From assembly GCA_964554385.1 (NCBI GenBank), contig CAZKOM010000060.1, forward strand, positions 1 to 13,420: DNA of 13,420 nt. Reading direction: 5' to 3'. The notes below the pieces were generated by a model. That model ran no database searches and had not been told where the DNA came from. It saw only the letters and a list, made by a program, of their open reading frames with translations. A program made the position numbers and the translations under genes. Of this stretch, positions 6,072 through 13,420 are shown piece by piece. Origin of the DNA: JAGKXC01 sp964554385 (GTDB lineage Bacteria; Bacteroidota; Bacteroidia; NS11-12g; UBA955). Numbering within the stretch: the stretch's first letter is position 1; every line of letters begins with the position of its first letter.

Positions 6072-7757
6072 TTAGGGATGGCTTTTTATTAAATACAAGC
6101 CAGTAGTCGATTTTGTTTCAAGCCATGTAATGCTCTCCATCGCTTTAAACTTTTCGGCCATAAAGGAGTATTCGTTGGGGATTCGGACTACATCGATATT
6201 TCTACTGTCCAATCCCAGTTTTACAATATCCATTTGCTTTTTTGTCCAACTAACCTTCGCATCTTTTTGGGTTTTATCCATCAAAATTAAAAAAGAATCG
6301 GTCTGCAATTGTTGCCATCGCTGGGGTGAAATTCGAGAAATATAGGCCGAAATCAATTTAACATCGGGTTGTAACATTAGCACATAATCATGCGGGTTGT
6401 AACTACCCATTTCCTTTAACCCATCGCGTATCCCCCAAGGAAAACTCAACACGGTTTTTCCTTTGATCATTTCTTTTTCTTTTTTACTTATTGAAAAGTC
6501 ATTTATCGAAAAATACTGAGGCGTTCGGGTTTTGTGTTCCAAAACAAAAAAGAAAGAAATTAGCAGTAATAACGGCAGTTTCCATTTATTAATCTGGGAT
6601 GGAAGTTCTAATAGGTAATGGACAACCAATAAAGCCATATAGAAATTCACCAAGGGAATTATCCGAGTTGGCATCCTAAAATGATCCAAAACAGGAATAA
6701 AATGCAGCCATGCCGATGGTGTGTACCACAGATTTTCACCTTCTAACCGAATTACTGGGAGTACAACGATTAATGATAATATCAGGCCAAACCAAATAGC
6801 CGTAATTCGATTAGGAAAATGAAATTTTCTCTTTTGATACCATAATATTAAACCGAATAAAATTAGTGCAATCAGTAAACTCCACCCGAGGTAAATGAAA
6901 TTTTCTGTTACAGGCGATTGAGGAAACGCAGCCTTGGAATGTACCCACTTACCCAACGACGATGGGATAAATAATTGCCTAAAATCTGCCGCTTCCCAAA
7001 TACCTCCTTTTTTGTCATAACCTGCCATATAAAGCAACCTACTTATAAAATGAAATATTACAAGAGCGATTGCTGCTAACAACCCGTGTTTTCGTTTACT
7101 CCGCGATAACACATTTTCAACACCTAAATTCCATAAAAAAGTAGGCAATAATAAAAACGCAAGGGATACAATGGTGTAGTAATCGAAAATCAATCCTATC
7201 CCCGCCAGCAGAATTCCTATTAATAATTTTAGTTTATTATGAACGTATAGAACATGGACTAAATTTACAGAAGTAAGAATATAGTAGGCAGACCAAGGCA
7301 CCGTGCATTGCAATACAAGGTTGATATGTATCCCGAACTTTGCCTGATAGTAAGTGGTAAATACCGACATTACTGCAATACACAATTGCATCCATGGTTC
7401 GTTAATCCAAATTGAGGATAGTTTATAGAAACCCCAAGCTAAAAAAACGAAATTGAGAAATAATACTAGATTTATTGATGATACTGGGTTTTGAATAAAT
7501 ACATCGAAAAGACCTATAATAAAAACAGAGGTATGTGATAGTAAAGAAATTCCATCGGGTGCCAGCATTTGATTAGTAAACCAGGGGTTATGACCTTCTC
7601 TAATGGCATTTGAAACATGTGAAACGCTCCAAGTTGTACCCAACAGATCCACACGATCGTTATAAAATGCAATTTCTCCCCAACGAAAGGGAAAAATCAT
7701 CGATACCAGAATCAGCAATAGGGCAATGGGGATTGCATTTTTTTCCCAGTTTAGCAT
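6072..7757 (-). CDS. Polytopic membrane protein, GT-C glycosyltransferase-like
   Basis: A 561-residue protein with about ten or more hydrophobic segments spread from residue 8 to about 405, then a soluble tail of about 150 residues. The first extracytoplasmic loop has FYNDRVDLLGTTW (Asp34/Asp37) and GHNPWFTNQMLAPDGISLLSHT. This layout, an acidic pair in the first loop followed by NPxF...PxGxxLxxHT, is typical of lipid-phosphosugar-dependent GT-C membrane glycosyltransferases and related uncharacterised proteins. A second conserved-looking loop is HFIPVLDHFRMPTRI. No donor or acceptor can be inferred. The gene sits 22 bases after the EEP-barrel gene and 33 before the DCC gene, all minus strand, suggesting co-transcription. 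Alternative: a YfhO-like membrane protein without transferase activity. The membrane topology is clear; the enzymatic call is tentative. Confidence 0.75.
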   Translation of the reverse strand: MLNWEKNAIPIALLLILVSMIFPFRWGEIAFYNDRVDLLGTTWSVSHVSNAIREGHNPWFTNQMLAPDGISLLSHTSVFIIGLFDVFIQNPVSSINLVLFLNFVFLAWGFYKLSSIWINEPWMQLCIAVMSVFTTYYQAKFGIHINLVLQCTVPWSAYYILTSVNLVHVLYVHNKLKLLIGILLAGIGLIFDYYTIVSLAFLLLPTFLWNLGVENVLSRSKRKHGLLAAIALVIFHFISRLLYMAGYDKKGGIWEAADFRQLFIPSSLGKWVHSKAAFPQSPVTENFIYLGWSLLIALILFGLILWYQKRKFHFPNRITAIWFGLILSLIVVLPVIRLEGENLWYTPSAWLHFIPVLDHFRMPTRIIPLVNFYMALLVVHYLLELPSQINKWKLPLLLLISFFFVLEHKTRTPQYFSINDFSISKKEKEMIKGKTVLSFPWGIRDGLKEMGSYNPHDYVLMLQPDVKLISAYISRISPQRWQQLQTDSFLILMDKTQKDAKVSWTKKQMDIVKLGLDSRNIDVVRIPNEYSFMAEKFKAMESITWLETKSTTGLYLIKSHP

Positions 7758-7779
7758 TGATTTAATAATTTCTAATTTG

Positions 7780-9105
7780 TTAAAAACGATATCCCATATT
7801 CATACGAAAATCCACAATACTCAAGGGTCCTGCAATATACAATAGGCCACCAAAACCACCTCCACTTTCCAAGTCTCCGGTTAACATTACTCCTGCTCTA
7901 CCACCAAATTGAATTTCAAATAACCATTGTTTGTTTTTACCTGAAAATTTTTGTTGTATAAATCCTCCCGAAACTGCTGAATAAATACCATTTCCGTAAT
8001 GATCTGCTTTTCCAAATCCGTTGGTTAAATTTCCGTAATACCCTGACTTGGAGTTTTTCCGTATCGTTGAAAAGTGGCGATATTCCAGTCCGATAGATTG
8101 TGTTTGCCACAGTACATTCTGTCTCGTTAGCACTACTCCTAACGATTTTTTTTCTGAGAAAGGAATCTCCGCTTGGACTCTAATTTTCTGAACAGTCCAG
8201 GCTAGAGGACTACAAATACTGATATTCAGTGTAGGCACTGAGTTATCAAATCTTGCAATTACCGGATAATGATCCGATAAAAATAGCCCAGTTCCGCGTT
8301 GGGTATAATCAATTGTTGATGATAATAGATGAAACTGATTGGAATAAAAAATAAAATCGATTTCTGGGCCACGTTTTGCGAGGCTATCATTAAATCCATT
8401 AAAGGTTACTTTTGGATACGCGGATTTAGGATCATTGGCAAGGATTAATCGTTGAGAAGCATTTATCCAACGTATTGGGCTTGATTTTCTATCGCCGTTA
8501 AAATCCCCCATCAATATTACAGGAACTCCTTCTTCCGCTAATGTATCCAACCAAGTTACGATGAGTTTCGCTGAATTCAGTCGTGCTTGTTCCCCTTTAT
8601 GATCCAAATGGGTATTTATAACCACAAATTCTCGTTTTGTTTGTAACTCTTGCATTTTTGCAATCGTTGCAATTCTTGGTAATGCTGCATCCCAACCTTT
8701 AGATGGAATGGACGACGTTGTAGATAGCCATCGTGTTTCCCAAGCAAGTACTTTATATTTATTTTTAGAATAAAAAATCGGACAATACTCCCCTGATTGT
8801 TGTCCGTCATCTCTACCTACACCTATCCAAGCATATTCTGAAAGTGCATTATTATTTTCATTCAATAAGGAATCCAATTCTAACAATTGATGATTTAAAA
8901 CTTCTTGCAGCGATAAAATATCTGGTTTTTGAGATTTAAGAAAGGTCACCATTTCAGCTTTTCTAAACGTCCAAGAATTTAAAGAATCACCGGAGTTATC
9001 ATAGCGAATGTTATATGAAACCACAGTCATTTGGGCTCCAAGTTGTATTGGACAGATCACGAATAGGACCAAAAGAAACTTTAGTTTGATTTGAAAATGA
9101 CCCAT
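7780..9105 (-). CDS. Endonuclease/exonuclease/phosphatase-family hydrolase with C-terminal barrel-like domain
   Basis: A 441-residue protein. Residues 1-24 are a signal peptide (cleavage after QLGA). Residues about 27-288 are an EEP domain with all catalytic positions visible: Asn32 (SYNIRYD), Glu68 (LSLQEV), His166 and His169 (NTHLDH), Asp201/Asn203 (GDFNGD), Asp250 (EIDFIF) and Asp278-His279 (LSDHYPV). It should be an Mg-dependent phosphodiesterase or phosphatase. The fold serves nucleases, sphingomyelinases and inositol-phosphate phosphatases, so the substrate is open. Residues about 290-441 are not part of the EEP fold. They are Gly/aromatic-rich, strand-like and end in FRMNMGYRF, a C-terminal aromatic as in outer-membrane barrels. 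This suggests the enzyme is tethered to the outer membrane. It is the first gene of a three-gene minus-strand unit. EEP call near certain; barrel call moderate. Confidence 0.88.
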   Translation of the reverse strand: MGHFQIKLKFLLVLFVICPIQLGAQMTVVSYNIRYDNSGDSLNSWTFRKAEMVTFLKSQKPDILSLQEVLNHQLLELDSLLNENNNALSEYAWIGVGRDDGQQSGEYCPIFYSKNKYKVLAWETRWLSTTSSIPSKGWDAALPRIATIAKMQELQTKREFVVINTHLDHKGEQARLNSAKLIVTWLDTLAEEGVPVILMGDFNGDRKSSPIRWINASQRLILANDPKSAYPKVTFNGFNDSLAKRGPEIDFIFYSNQFHLLSSTIDYTQRGTGLFLSDHYPVIARFDNSVPTLNISICSPLAWTVQKIRVQAEIPFSEKKSLGVVLTRQNVLWQTQSIGLEYRHFSTIRKNSKSGYYGNLTNGFGKADHYGNGIYSAVSGGFIQQKFSGKNKQWLFEIQFGGRAGVMLTGDLESGGGFGGLLYIAGPLSIVDFRMNMGYRF

Positions 9106-9128
9106 GGATAATTACACAATTGACCGTA

Positions 9129-9136
9129 CAAAGATG
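9129..9136 (-). promoter_or_regulatory. Weak -7 box candidate for the 5619-9105 unit
   Basis: On the minus strand CATCTTTG matches TAnnTTTG with one mismatch and ends 23 bases before the ATG at 9105. No TTTG is found at the expected upstream spacing. Listed only because the region between the divergent genes at 9105 and 9334 must contain this unit's promoter. Confidence 0.2.
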
Positions 9137-9253
9137 CTTTTAAAACTTTAGACTTACGAATAAACACTAAACCCTTGAAAATACTATGGAATAGTAGGCC
9201 TATGTTAGGTTTTATTAGAGCCCTCGAAATGAGTAAAATGAACAGATTGAATC

Positions 9254-9261
9254 TACTTTTG
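9254..9261 (+). promoter_or_regulatory. -7 box (TACTTTTG) upstream of the T9SS cargo gene
   Basis: This is an exact match to the Bacteroidota -7 consensus TAnnTTTG, ending 72 bases before the ATG at 9334. No convincing -33 TTTG lies about 20 bases upstream. If used, it gives an untranslated leader of about 65-70 nt. The rest of the 228-base intergenic stretch (9106-9333) shows nothing else I can support. Confidence 0.35.
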
Positions 9262-9333
9262 TGGAGCGTTTATTATTCTGTTATTAAACATATATAATGC
9301 GCCTCGAAGATTAAAAAATCTATTCAAGATATA

Positions 9334-11568
9334 ATGAAAAAACTACAAGTTATCATTGCTGCGATGTTTTTGCTGATTGGCAAAATATCCGCACAAATTC
9401 CCAACTTAGTTGTGGAACAAAAATTCAATCCTTCTGCTTCAGGAGTTTTTGAATACAAGGGAATGTACAACAACAAACCGTATTGGATTGGTCCAAAACA
9501 AAACCCTTCCTATTCTCAAAGTGTAATTTATTTCGGAAAACAATTGAAAAATTGGTTGTACGTACCAAATCAGTTTGGAACACTAACCGATACCACTCAA
9601 TGGCAGGATTTCTATCGCCAAGATGCTAGTACAACTACCAATACCTACCCTACAACAGGTTGGGGACAATTAGTAGTTACCGTTGAGGGACCTGCATTAA
9701 AATTCAGTGCAACCTTAATGACAGAATCTATCAATGACGATGGAAAAATTAATGATATCATTAACATCCGTCATAACAAGTTAAAAGGTCAAACTTTTGC
9801 TGGCACTGTAGGTTCTGACTTAGTTGCTAGTGGTGCAGTAAAAGTAGATCGCGTACCAGCGGGTATGACGGCTTCGGTTTTTGTAACTACTGACTCTACC
9901 GTTGATTTCGTTTTAGATGGTTCTGCTACAGACAATTCAACTGATACTAGCATATTGGTTAGTTTCACGGACGCCGCCTTTACTAATGGTGGTAAAGCAG
10001 ATAGTACTACCAATAGCTCTGTTAAAATCAATATCAATTTCATCAAACTTATCACTGTTGCTAAAACAGGTGGTGATTTTGTTACTGTAACTGAAGGGTT
10101 TGCTGCGTTAAATGACGGTGATGTGATTTATATCAAAGAAGGTGTTTATACAGAAGATAGTATAAAGGCGCCCATTAACGTTCGGTATTTAACTATTAAA
10201 GGAGATGGTCCAGACAAAACCATCTTACAAGCGGATGTAACTCCATTTACTGCGAAGACAAGGGTATTGGATATTGGAAGTACCATGCAATGTAACATTG
10301 ATGGGATTACCTTCCAGAATGGAAATGATACTCGTTCTGGTGGTATCAACGGTGGACAACAAATTACAATCAATAATTGTCGAGTGATCAACAACCGTGC
10401 TTATTTTGGAAATGGTAGCAGCCAAACCGTTGCTGGCGGATTATTTTGCGCCAATTTGATTATGACCAATTGTGAGGTTGTTGGAAACATTTGTGACAAT
10501 TCAGGTAAAAATGGTCAAGTTTATGGTGGTGGAGTTGCAATGCAAGATTGGAGCAGACCTCACCGCATCGAAAACAGCACATTTGCAAAAAACTATTCAA
10601 GAATTGGTGGTGCCGCTATTGGTAACTTCATGGGTAACTTGTATCTAATCAATAGTACAATTACAGACAACAAAGTAGATGGTAATTTTGATAACGCTCA
10701 ATACCCCAACGAAGGTGTTGGAGGCGGTATTTGGTCTCAAGATTCAATGTGGATTATCAATAGTATTTGTTGGAATAACAAAGGAACTTTGGGTAAGGAC
10801 ATATACGTTACTAACGGTATAATGTACACTGAAGGTTCCTTCATCGGTAACTTCAACAATGTTTACAAAGACACTACGAAGAATTTTGTTGGATCATTTA
10901 AGAAAATCAATCCTTTATTGGATACGTTGGCATTCAATTGCAGCCCTACTCGTACGTTTGCGTTATTAAATGGATCCCCTGCTTTAGATAGTGCTACTAA
11001 TTATGCTGAAACACCCGATAGAGACCAACGCGGCTTTGAGATCATCAACCGTCGTGATGTTGGAGCACATGAAACAAATAACATCATTCGTTTTGAATTG
11101 AGCCAAGATACTATTTGTATCGAAGAAACTGAATTAGTAAATCTTACTGGGTATCCGAATAAAGGTGTTTTCAGTGGCGAGGGTGTAACAGGTAATACTT
11201 TCGATGTAACTAAAATCAAATCTAGCGGGTACGTAGCTATTACCTATAAGTTTTCTGCCCCTGGTTGTACTAACATGGAAGTTACCGATAGTATTTTCGT
11301 AAAAGTTTGTACACCTAATGCCGTTCGTCATACGCAATTGCCTGTTTCTATTTATCCAAACCCTGCTAGCAGCGAGTTAATGGTTAGCAATTTGGAAAAA
11401 ACAAACATGGATATTCGTGTAACCGACATTAGTGGAAGATTGGTATTAGAATTAAATTCTAGCCAAGCAAATACTACCATAAATATTTCTACATTGAAAG
11501 CAGGTGTTTATGGAATTGAAATTTACAGCGCGGGTAAAGTTGCACACAGCAAATTTATCAAGCAGTAA
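9334..11568 (+). CDS. T9SS-secreted beta-helix surface protein (choice-of-anchor Q, type A sorting domain)
   Basis: A 744-residue protein. Residues 1-20 are a Sec signal (MKKLQVIIAA..., cleavage after ISA). About 21-115 is an aromatic-rich N-terminal domain (YKGMYNNKPYWIG, WGQLVVTVEGP). About 125-240 is an Ig-like unit (RVPAGMTASVFVTTDS, VSFTDAAFTNGG). Residues 242-545 form a right-handed parallel beta-helix with repeated short turns (ITINNCRVINN, LIMTNCEVVGN, RIENSTFAKN, LYLINSTITDN). The helix closes with the choice-of-anchor Q motif: NGSPALDSATNY, then DQRGFEIINRRDVGAHE near 575-580. An Ig-like module follows (585-665: GYPNKGVFSGEGVTGNTF). Residues 669-744 are the T9SS type A C-terminal sorting domain (VSIYPNPASSELMV, DISGRLV, LKAGVYGIEI). 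It should be exported through T9SS and anchored or released at the cell surface. No catalytic residues of a lyase are evident; adhesion or glycan binding is possible. Transcribed alone, with its own terminator. Confidence 0.9.
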   Translation: MKKLQVIIAAMFLLIGKISAQIPNLVVEQKFNPSASGVFEYKGMYNNKPYWIGPKQNPSYSQSVIYFGKQLKNWLYVPNQFGTLTDTTQWQDFYRQDASTTTNTYPTTGWGQLVVTVEGPALKFSATLMTESINDDGKINDIINIRHNKLKGQTFAGTVGSDLVASGAVKVDRVPAGMTASVFVTTDSTVDFVLDGSATDNSTDTSILVSFTDAAFTNGGKADSTTNSSVKININFIKLITVAKTGGDFVTVTEGFAALNDGDVIYIKEGVYTEDSIKAPINVRYLTIKGDGPDKTILQADVTPFTAKTRVLDIGSTMQCNIDGITFQNGNDTRSGGINGGQQITINNCRVINNRAYFGNGSSQTVAGGLFCANLIMTNCEVVGNICDNSGKNGQVYGGGVAMQDWSRPHRIENSTFAKNYSRIGGAAIGNFMGNLYLINSTITDNKVDGNFDNAQYPNEGVGGGIWSQDSMWIINSICWNNKGTLGKDIYVTNGIMYTEGSFIGNFNNVYKDTTKNFVGSFKKINPLLDTLAFNCSPTRTFALLNGSPALDSATNYAETPDRDQRGFEIINRRDVGAHETNNIIRFELSQDTICIEETELVNLTGYPNKGVFSGEGVTGNTFDVTKIKSSGYVAITYKFSAPGCTNMEVTDSIFVKVCTPNAVRHTQLPVSIYPNPASSELMVSNLEKTNMDIRVTDISGRLVLELNSSQANTTINISTLKAGVYGIEIYSAGKVAHSKFIKQ

Positions 11569-11598
11569 TAGAATAAAACGGTTAGGTTAACGTTTGCG

Positions 11599-11627
11599 AA
11601 AGGGACTCTTCGGAGTCCCTTTTTTTA
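11599..11627 (+). terminator. Intrinsic terminator with TTCG tetraloop
   Basis: AGGGACTC (11601-11608), loop TTCG, GAGTCCCT (11613-11620) make a perfect 8-bp stem with a stabilising UUCG tetraloop, followed by a run of seven T starting at 11620. It lies about 30 bases after the stop of the T9SS cargo gene. The A residues at 11599-11600 before the stem give a shorter T-run on the opposite strand, so it could also weakly stop minus-strand transcription from the 11780-13420 unit. Confidence 0.93.
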
Positions 11628-11640
11628 TAGTCATTACACG

Positions 11641-11759
11641 GAAGATGGAATACTCATGTGCATTGCACAACAACATAAACAAAGTTTGATTCTCAGACGA
11701 GATTTCAGTGGTTTTATACCATCTTCTATTCCCATGTATACTTCGCAGAAATTCCTGCG
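11641..11759. repeat. Structured intergenic segment with nested inverted repeats
   Basis: GAAGATGG (11641-11648) and CCATCTTC (11719-11726) are a perfect 8-bp inverted pair. Beyond one mismatch, three more pairs extend it inward. Within it lies TGTGC-ATT-GCACA (11657-11669), a perfect 5-bp hairpin. Just outside lies CGCAG-AAATTC-CTGCG (11744-11759), another perfect 5-bp stem. TATTCC (11727-11732) can compete for GGAATA (11648-11653). The segment lies between convergent genes, past the terminator. It could be a dispersed repeat, a decayed mobile element, a structured RNA or a 3' processing region for the minus-strand unit. The inverted arms are certain; any function is not. Confidence 0.5.
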
Positions 11760-11779
11760 TTCTCATGGATATTAAACTA

Positions 11780-12301
11780 TTACTTTTTGCAGAAGCTTAG
11801 TTGATTCCAGTTTAGGTGAATCGAAATTGTTAGCCCTGTATCCTTGATAGTGGTTTTATTTGACCTAAGTAGCTTATCACCGCGATACTTGAATCGAATA
11901 CCCGTGGTGTCAATTTCATAGTTTTGTAAAAAGGAACCCAAGAAAAAGCCATCTCCTGCCCCTTTTACGGCTTTATCATACATCAGTGTTGAATCGGATA
12001 ATAATTTGTAATACTTCAGTCCTGATTCTTCTATAAGTTTACTAGAATCAACCTGGGGGATTTCCTGTAAAAGTTTACTGCATATAGATTTAATAAGAAA
12101 GTAATCGTTATTACCTGTTGTTAAATCTAATACCTCTTCCAAGGATTTATTTTCAATTTTTTCGTACTTGACGATTGGTAAATTAGATGTCCTATCGGAT
12201 CTATTCATGTACCAAGCCGCAGCAAATCCCGCAAAAAACATTATGATTATTGAAACCCAAGTTTTTGGTTTTTTTAGTAAATCTAAGTGTCCTTCAGGCA
12301 T
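11780..12301 (-). CDS. Hypothetical single-pass membrane protein
   Basis: A 173-residue protein with a short basic N-terminus, one transmembrane helix at about residues 15-32 (WVSIIIMFFAGFAAAWYM) and a polar C-terminal domain of about 140 residues, most likely periplasmic. The C-terminal part has a helical stretch (SLEEVLDLTTGNNDYFLIKSICSKLLQEI) and a strand-rich end (GIRFKYRGDKLL, TGLTISIHLNWNQL). I recognise no family. It follows the DUF3298-like gene after 40 bases on the same strand, so co-transcription is likely. No promoter is apparent in that gap. Confidence 0.7.
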   Translation of the reverse strand: MPEGHLDLLKKPKTWVSIIIMFFAGFAAAWYMNRSDRTSNLPIVKYEKIENKSLEEVLDLTTGNNDYFLIKSICSKLLQEIPQVDSSKLIEESGLKYYKLLSDSTLMYDKAVKGAGDGFFLGSFLQNYEIDTTGIRFKYRGDKLLRSNKTTIKDTGLTISIHLNWNQLSFCKK

Positions 12302-12341
12302 AGTTTGATTGTTATATTAAATGCTAACGAAGAACTATTGC

Positions 12342-13420
12342 TTATTTTAATTCTTTCCAAGGAATGGTAACTTTAACAATTCCCGATGAATAGGGAGCTA
12401 TTTCGTATAAACCCCAATAGGTTGTTAAACCTAAATCCGTGCAATATAAATTTGGGCCTAAGCCAGGAAATTCTTCTACAAACAATAGCTCAGACAAGGA
12501 TTTATAGGGTTTTTCTTTGGTCCAGAGGTATTCGTTTTGCTTCAACAAATAATATTTCTTTAGTAGGGCTGGAATTTTTGGCAAAACATTGGCAGGGATA
12601 TTCTTTTCAACTTCCATAATATTCCCTGATTGAGCATTAATGCATAATGTACTTTCCCCGTACATACCATGTGCACCACCCGTAAATTGATATTCCAAAT
12701 AACTATGATTTTGGTATTTAATGGAAGAAAAATCTCGCTTGTATACCAAATTTAAAGCATACTGATAATCGGGCATCCCTGAGTCTGGCCCATATTGTTG
12801 TGATAAATTTTGCAATTTCTTTTGTACTCGTTTCATTTGTTGAACCACAACATCTACGTCTTCGGCATTGGGCATGGCAATGTATCGGGAGGTATTGGAC
12901 TCCTCCTCACCTAACGATTCCAGTCCCACTAAGTTATCCCAGGTAAACGCTCGTAAGGCTTTGGATTCGGGAGAATCGTCTAAAGGCCAAGCAATTACAA
13001 TTCCAACATAGGCAGATTTTGTAGGATGATCTAACTTCAACAATGGGATATCCATAAGTCGTTTACTTCTAGAATACGCCGGTAAATCATCCAATATTTC
13101 TTGAAATGATACGGGGTAAACCTTGCTTTTTATTTTAAAGGTTCCTTTGTAAACAGTTGCTGTTGCTTCCCCAATTGTTTCGGTAGCCCTTGATAAATTT
13201 GCAGTACCGTCTGGCAACTGTAAGTTGAATTTATCGATAGAGACATCGCTATTCCCCGTAAAAGGAATTGAAATTTCGTCTTTTTTTAGATAATAATGAC
13301 CAGTTATTTTGGTTATTTTCTTTTTAGTTAAAGAATCTATATCTCCGAAGAACTGGATTACAAACGTTGCCGGTTCAGAACCGATATTCCCTTCAAAAAC
13401 GGATTCAACACCTTCCAAAA
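12342..13420 (-). CDS. DUF3298/RsiV-like protein, N-terminus beyond the window
   Basis: The frame is open to the right edge, so the start and any signal peptide are not visible; 359 codons can be read. The first visible part (VFEGNIGSEPATFVIQFFGD...KKITKITGHYYLKKDEISIPF) has the pattern of a beta-rich module common in Bacteroidota exported proteins. The C-terminal half matches the DUF3298 domain found in RsiV: YLEYQFTGGAHGMYGESTLCINAQ, with the GGAHGxYG turn, then VLPKIPALLKKYY and LYEIAPYSSGIVKVTIPW near the end. RsiV is an anti-sigma factor and lysozyme receptor in Bacillus. Most DUF3298 proteins elsewhere are uncharacterised, and there is no sigma-factor gene here. It is probably periplasmic or surface-exposed. 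The TTG near the edge is not a credible start. Confidence 0.8.
   Translation of the reverse strand, partial: LEGVESVFEGNIGSEPATFVIQFFGDIDSLTKKKITKITGHYYLKKDEISIPFTGNSDVSIDKFNLQLPDGTANLSRATETIGEATATVYKGTFKIKSKVYPVSFQEILDDLPAYSRSKRLMDIPLLKLDHPTKSAYVGIVIAWPLDDSPESKALRAFTWDNLVGLESLGEEESNTSRYIAMPNAEDVDVVVQQMKRVQKKLQNLSQQYGPDSGMPDYQYALNLVYKRDFSSIKYQNHSYLEYQFTGGAHGMYGESTLCINAQSGNIMEVEKNIPANVLPKIPALLKKYYLLKQNEYLWTKEKPYKSLSELLFVEEFPGLGPNLYCTDLGLTTYWGLYEIAPYSSGIVKVTIPWKELK

Noticed and set aside
9202..9297. 31-residue plus-strand ORF upstream of the T9SS cargo gene
   Set aside because: It overlaps the consensus -7 box, has no promoter of its own and no recognisable sequence; it is likely chance.
9789..10425. 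Minus-strand ORFs inside the T9SS cargo gene
   Set aside because: They are antisense shadows of a Thr/Ser/Asn-rich coding sequence, with no signal or start context of their own.
9334..11568. Pectate lyase activity for the beta-helix protein
   Set aside because: The fold repeat fits, but no catalytic Asp/Arg cluster typical of lyases is evident. The choice-of-anchor Q ending is common in non-enzymatic surface proteins.
11587..11766. 59-codon minus-strand frame as a protein-coding gene
   Set aside because: It consists largely of inverted repeats and reads through the T9SS gene's terminator. I kept the segment as a structural observation rather than a gene.

Overview
The window looks like chromosomal DNA from a Bacteroidota bacterium, probably a scaffold from a draft or metagenome assembly. 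It is AT-rich by eye, and starts mostly lack Shine-Dalgarno sequences. Several upstream regions carry the Bacteroidota sigma-70 -7 box (TAnnTTTG), and one large secreted protein ends in a type IX secretion (T9SS) sorting domain. Most products are exported (lipoproteins, signal-peptide proteins, outer-membrane barrels) or integral membrane proteins. A 100-base run of N at 5509-5608 is a scaffold gap of unknown true length. No rRNA, tRNA, CRISPR array, transposase, phage gene or recognisable defence system is visible.

Layout. (1) 44-670, minus: a lipoprotein gene interrupted by one in-frame amber codon. It is divergent from a DinB-like putative metalloenzyme gene (762-1241, plus). (2) 1207-2189, minus: a two-gene unit of a signal-peptide protein and a small lipoprotein. 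The lipoprotein overlaps the DinB-like gene tail to tail. (3) 2409-3569, plus: an Omp85/BamA-type outer-membrane barrel without POTRA domains. (4) 3584-5364, minus: an SH3-like secreted protein followed by a VanW-family protein. (5) The gap, then 5619-9105, minus: a three-gene unit of an EEP-fold hydrolase with a C-terminal barrel-like extension, a polytopic GT-C-like membrane protein and a DCC-family CxxC protein. (6) 9334-11568, plus: a 744-residue T9SS cargo with a beta-helix, ending at a clear intrinsic terminator. (7) 11780-13420, minus: a DUF3298/RsiV-like protein truncated by the window edge, then a single-pass membrane protein.

The units look like ordinary envelope and surface functions rather than one dedicated pathway. 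I found no convincing new multi-gene system. The points most worth a second look are the EEP-barrel fusion, the single-codon disruption of the first lipoprotein, and a strongly structured 140-base segment between the T9SS cargo gene and the 11780-12301 gene.
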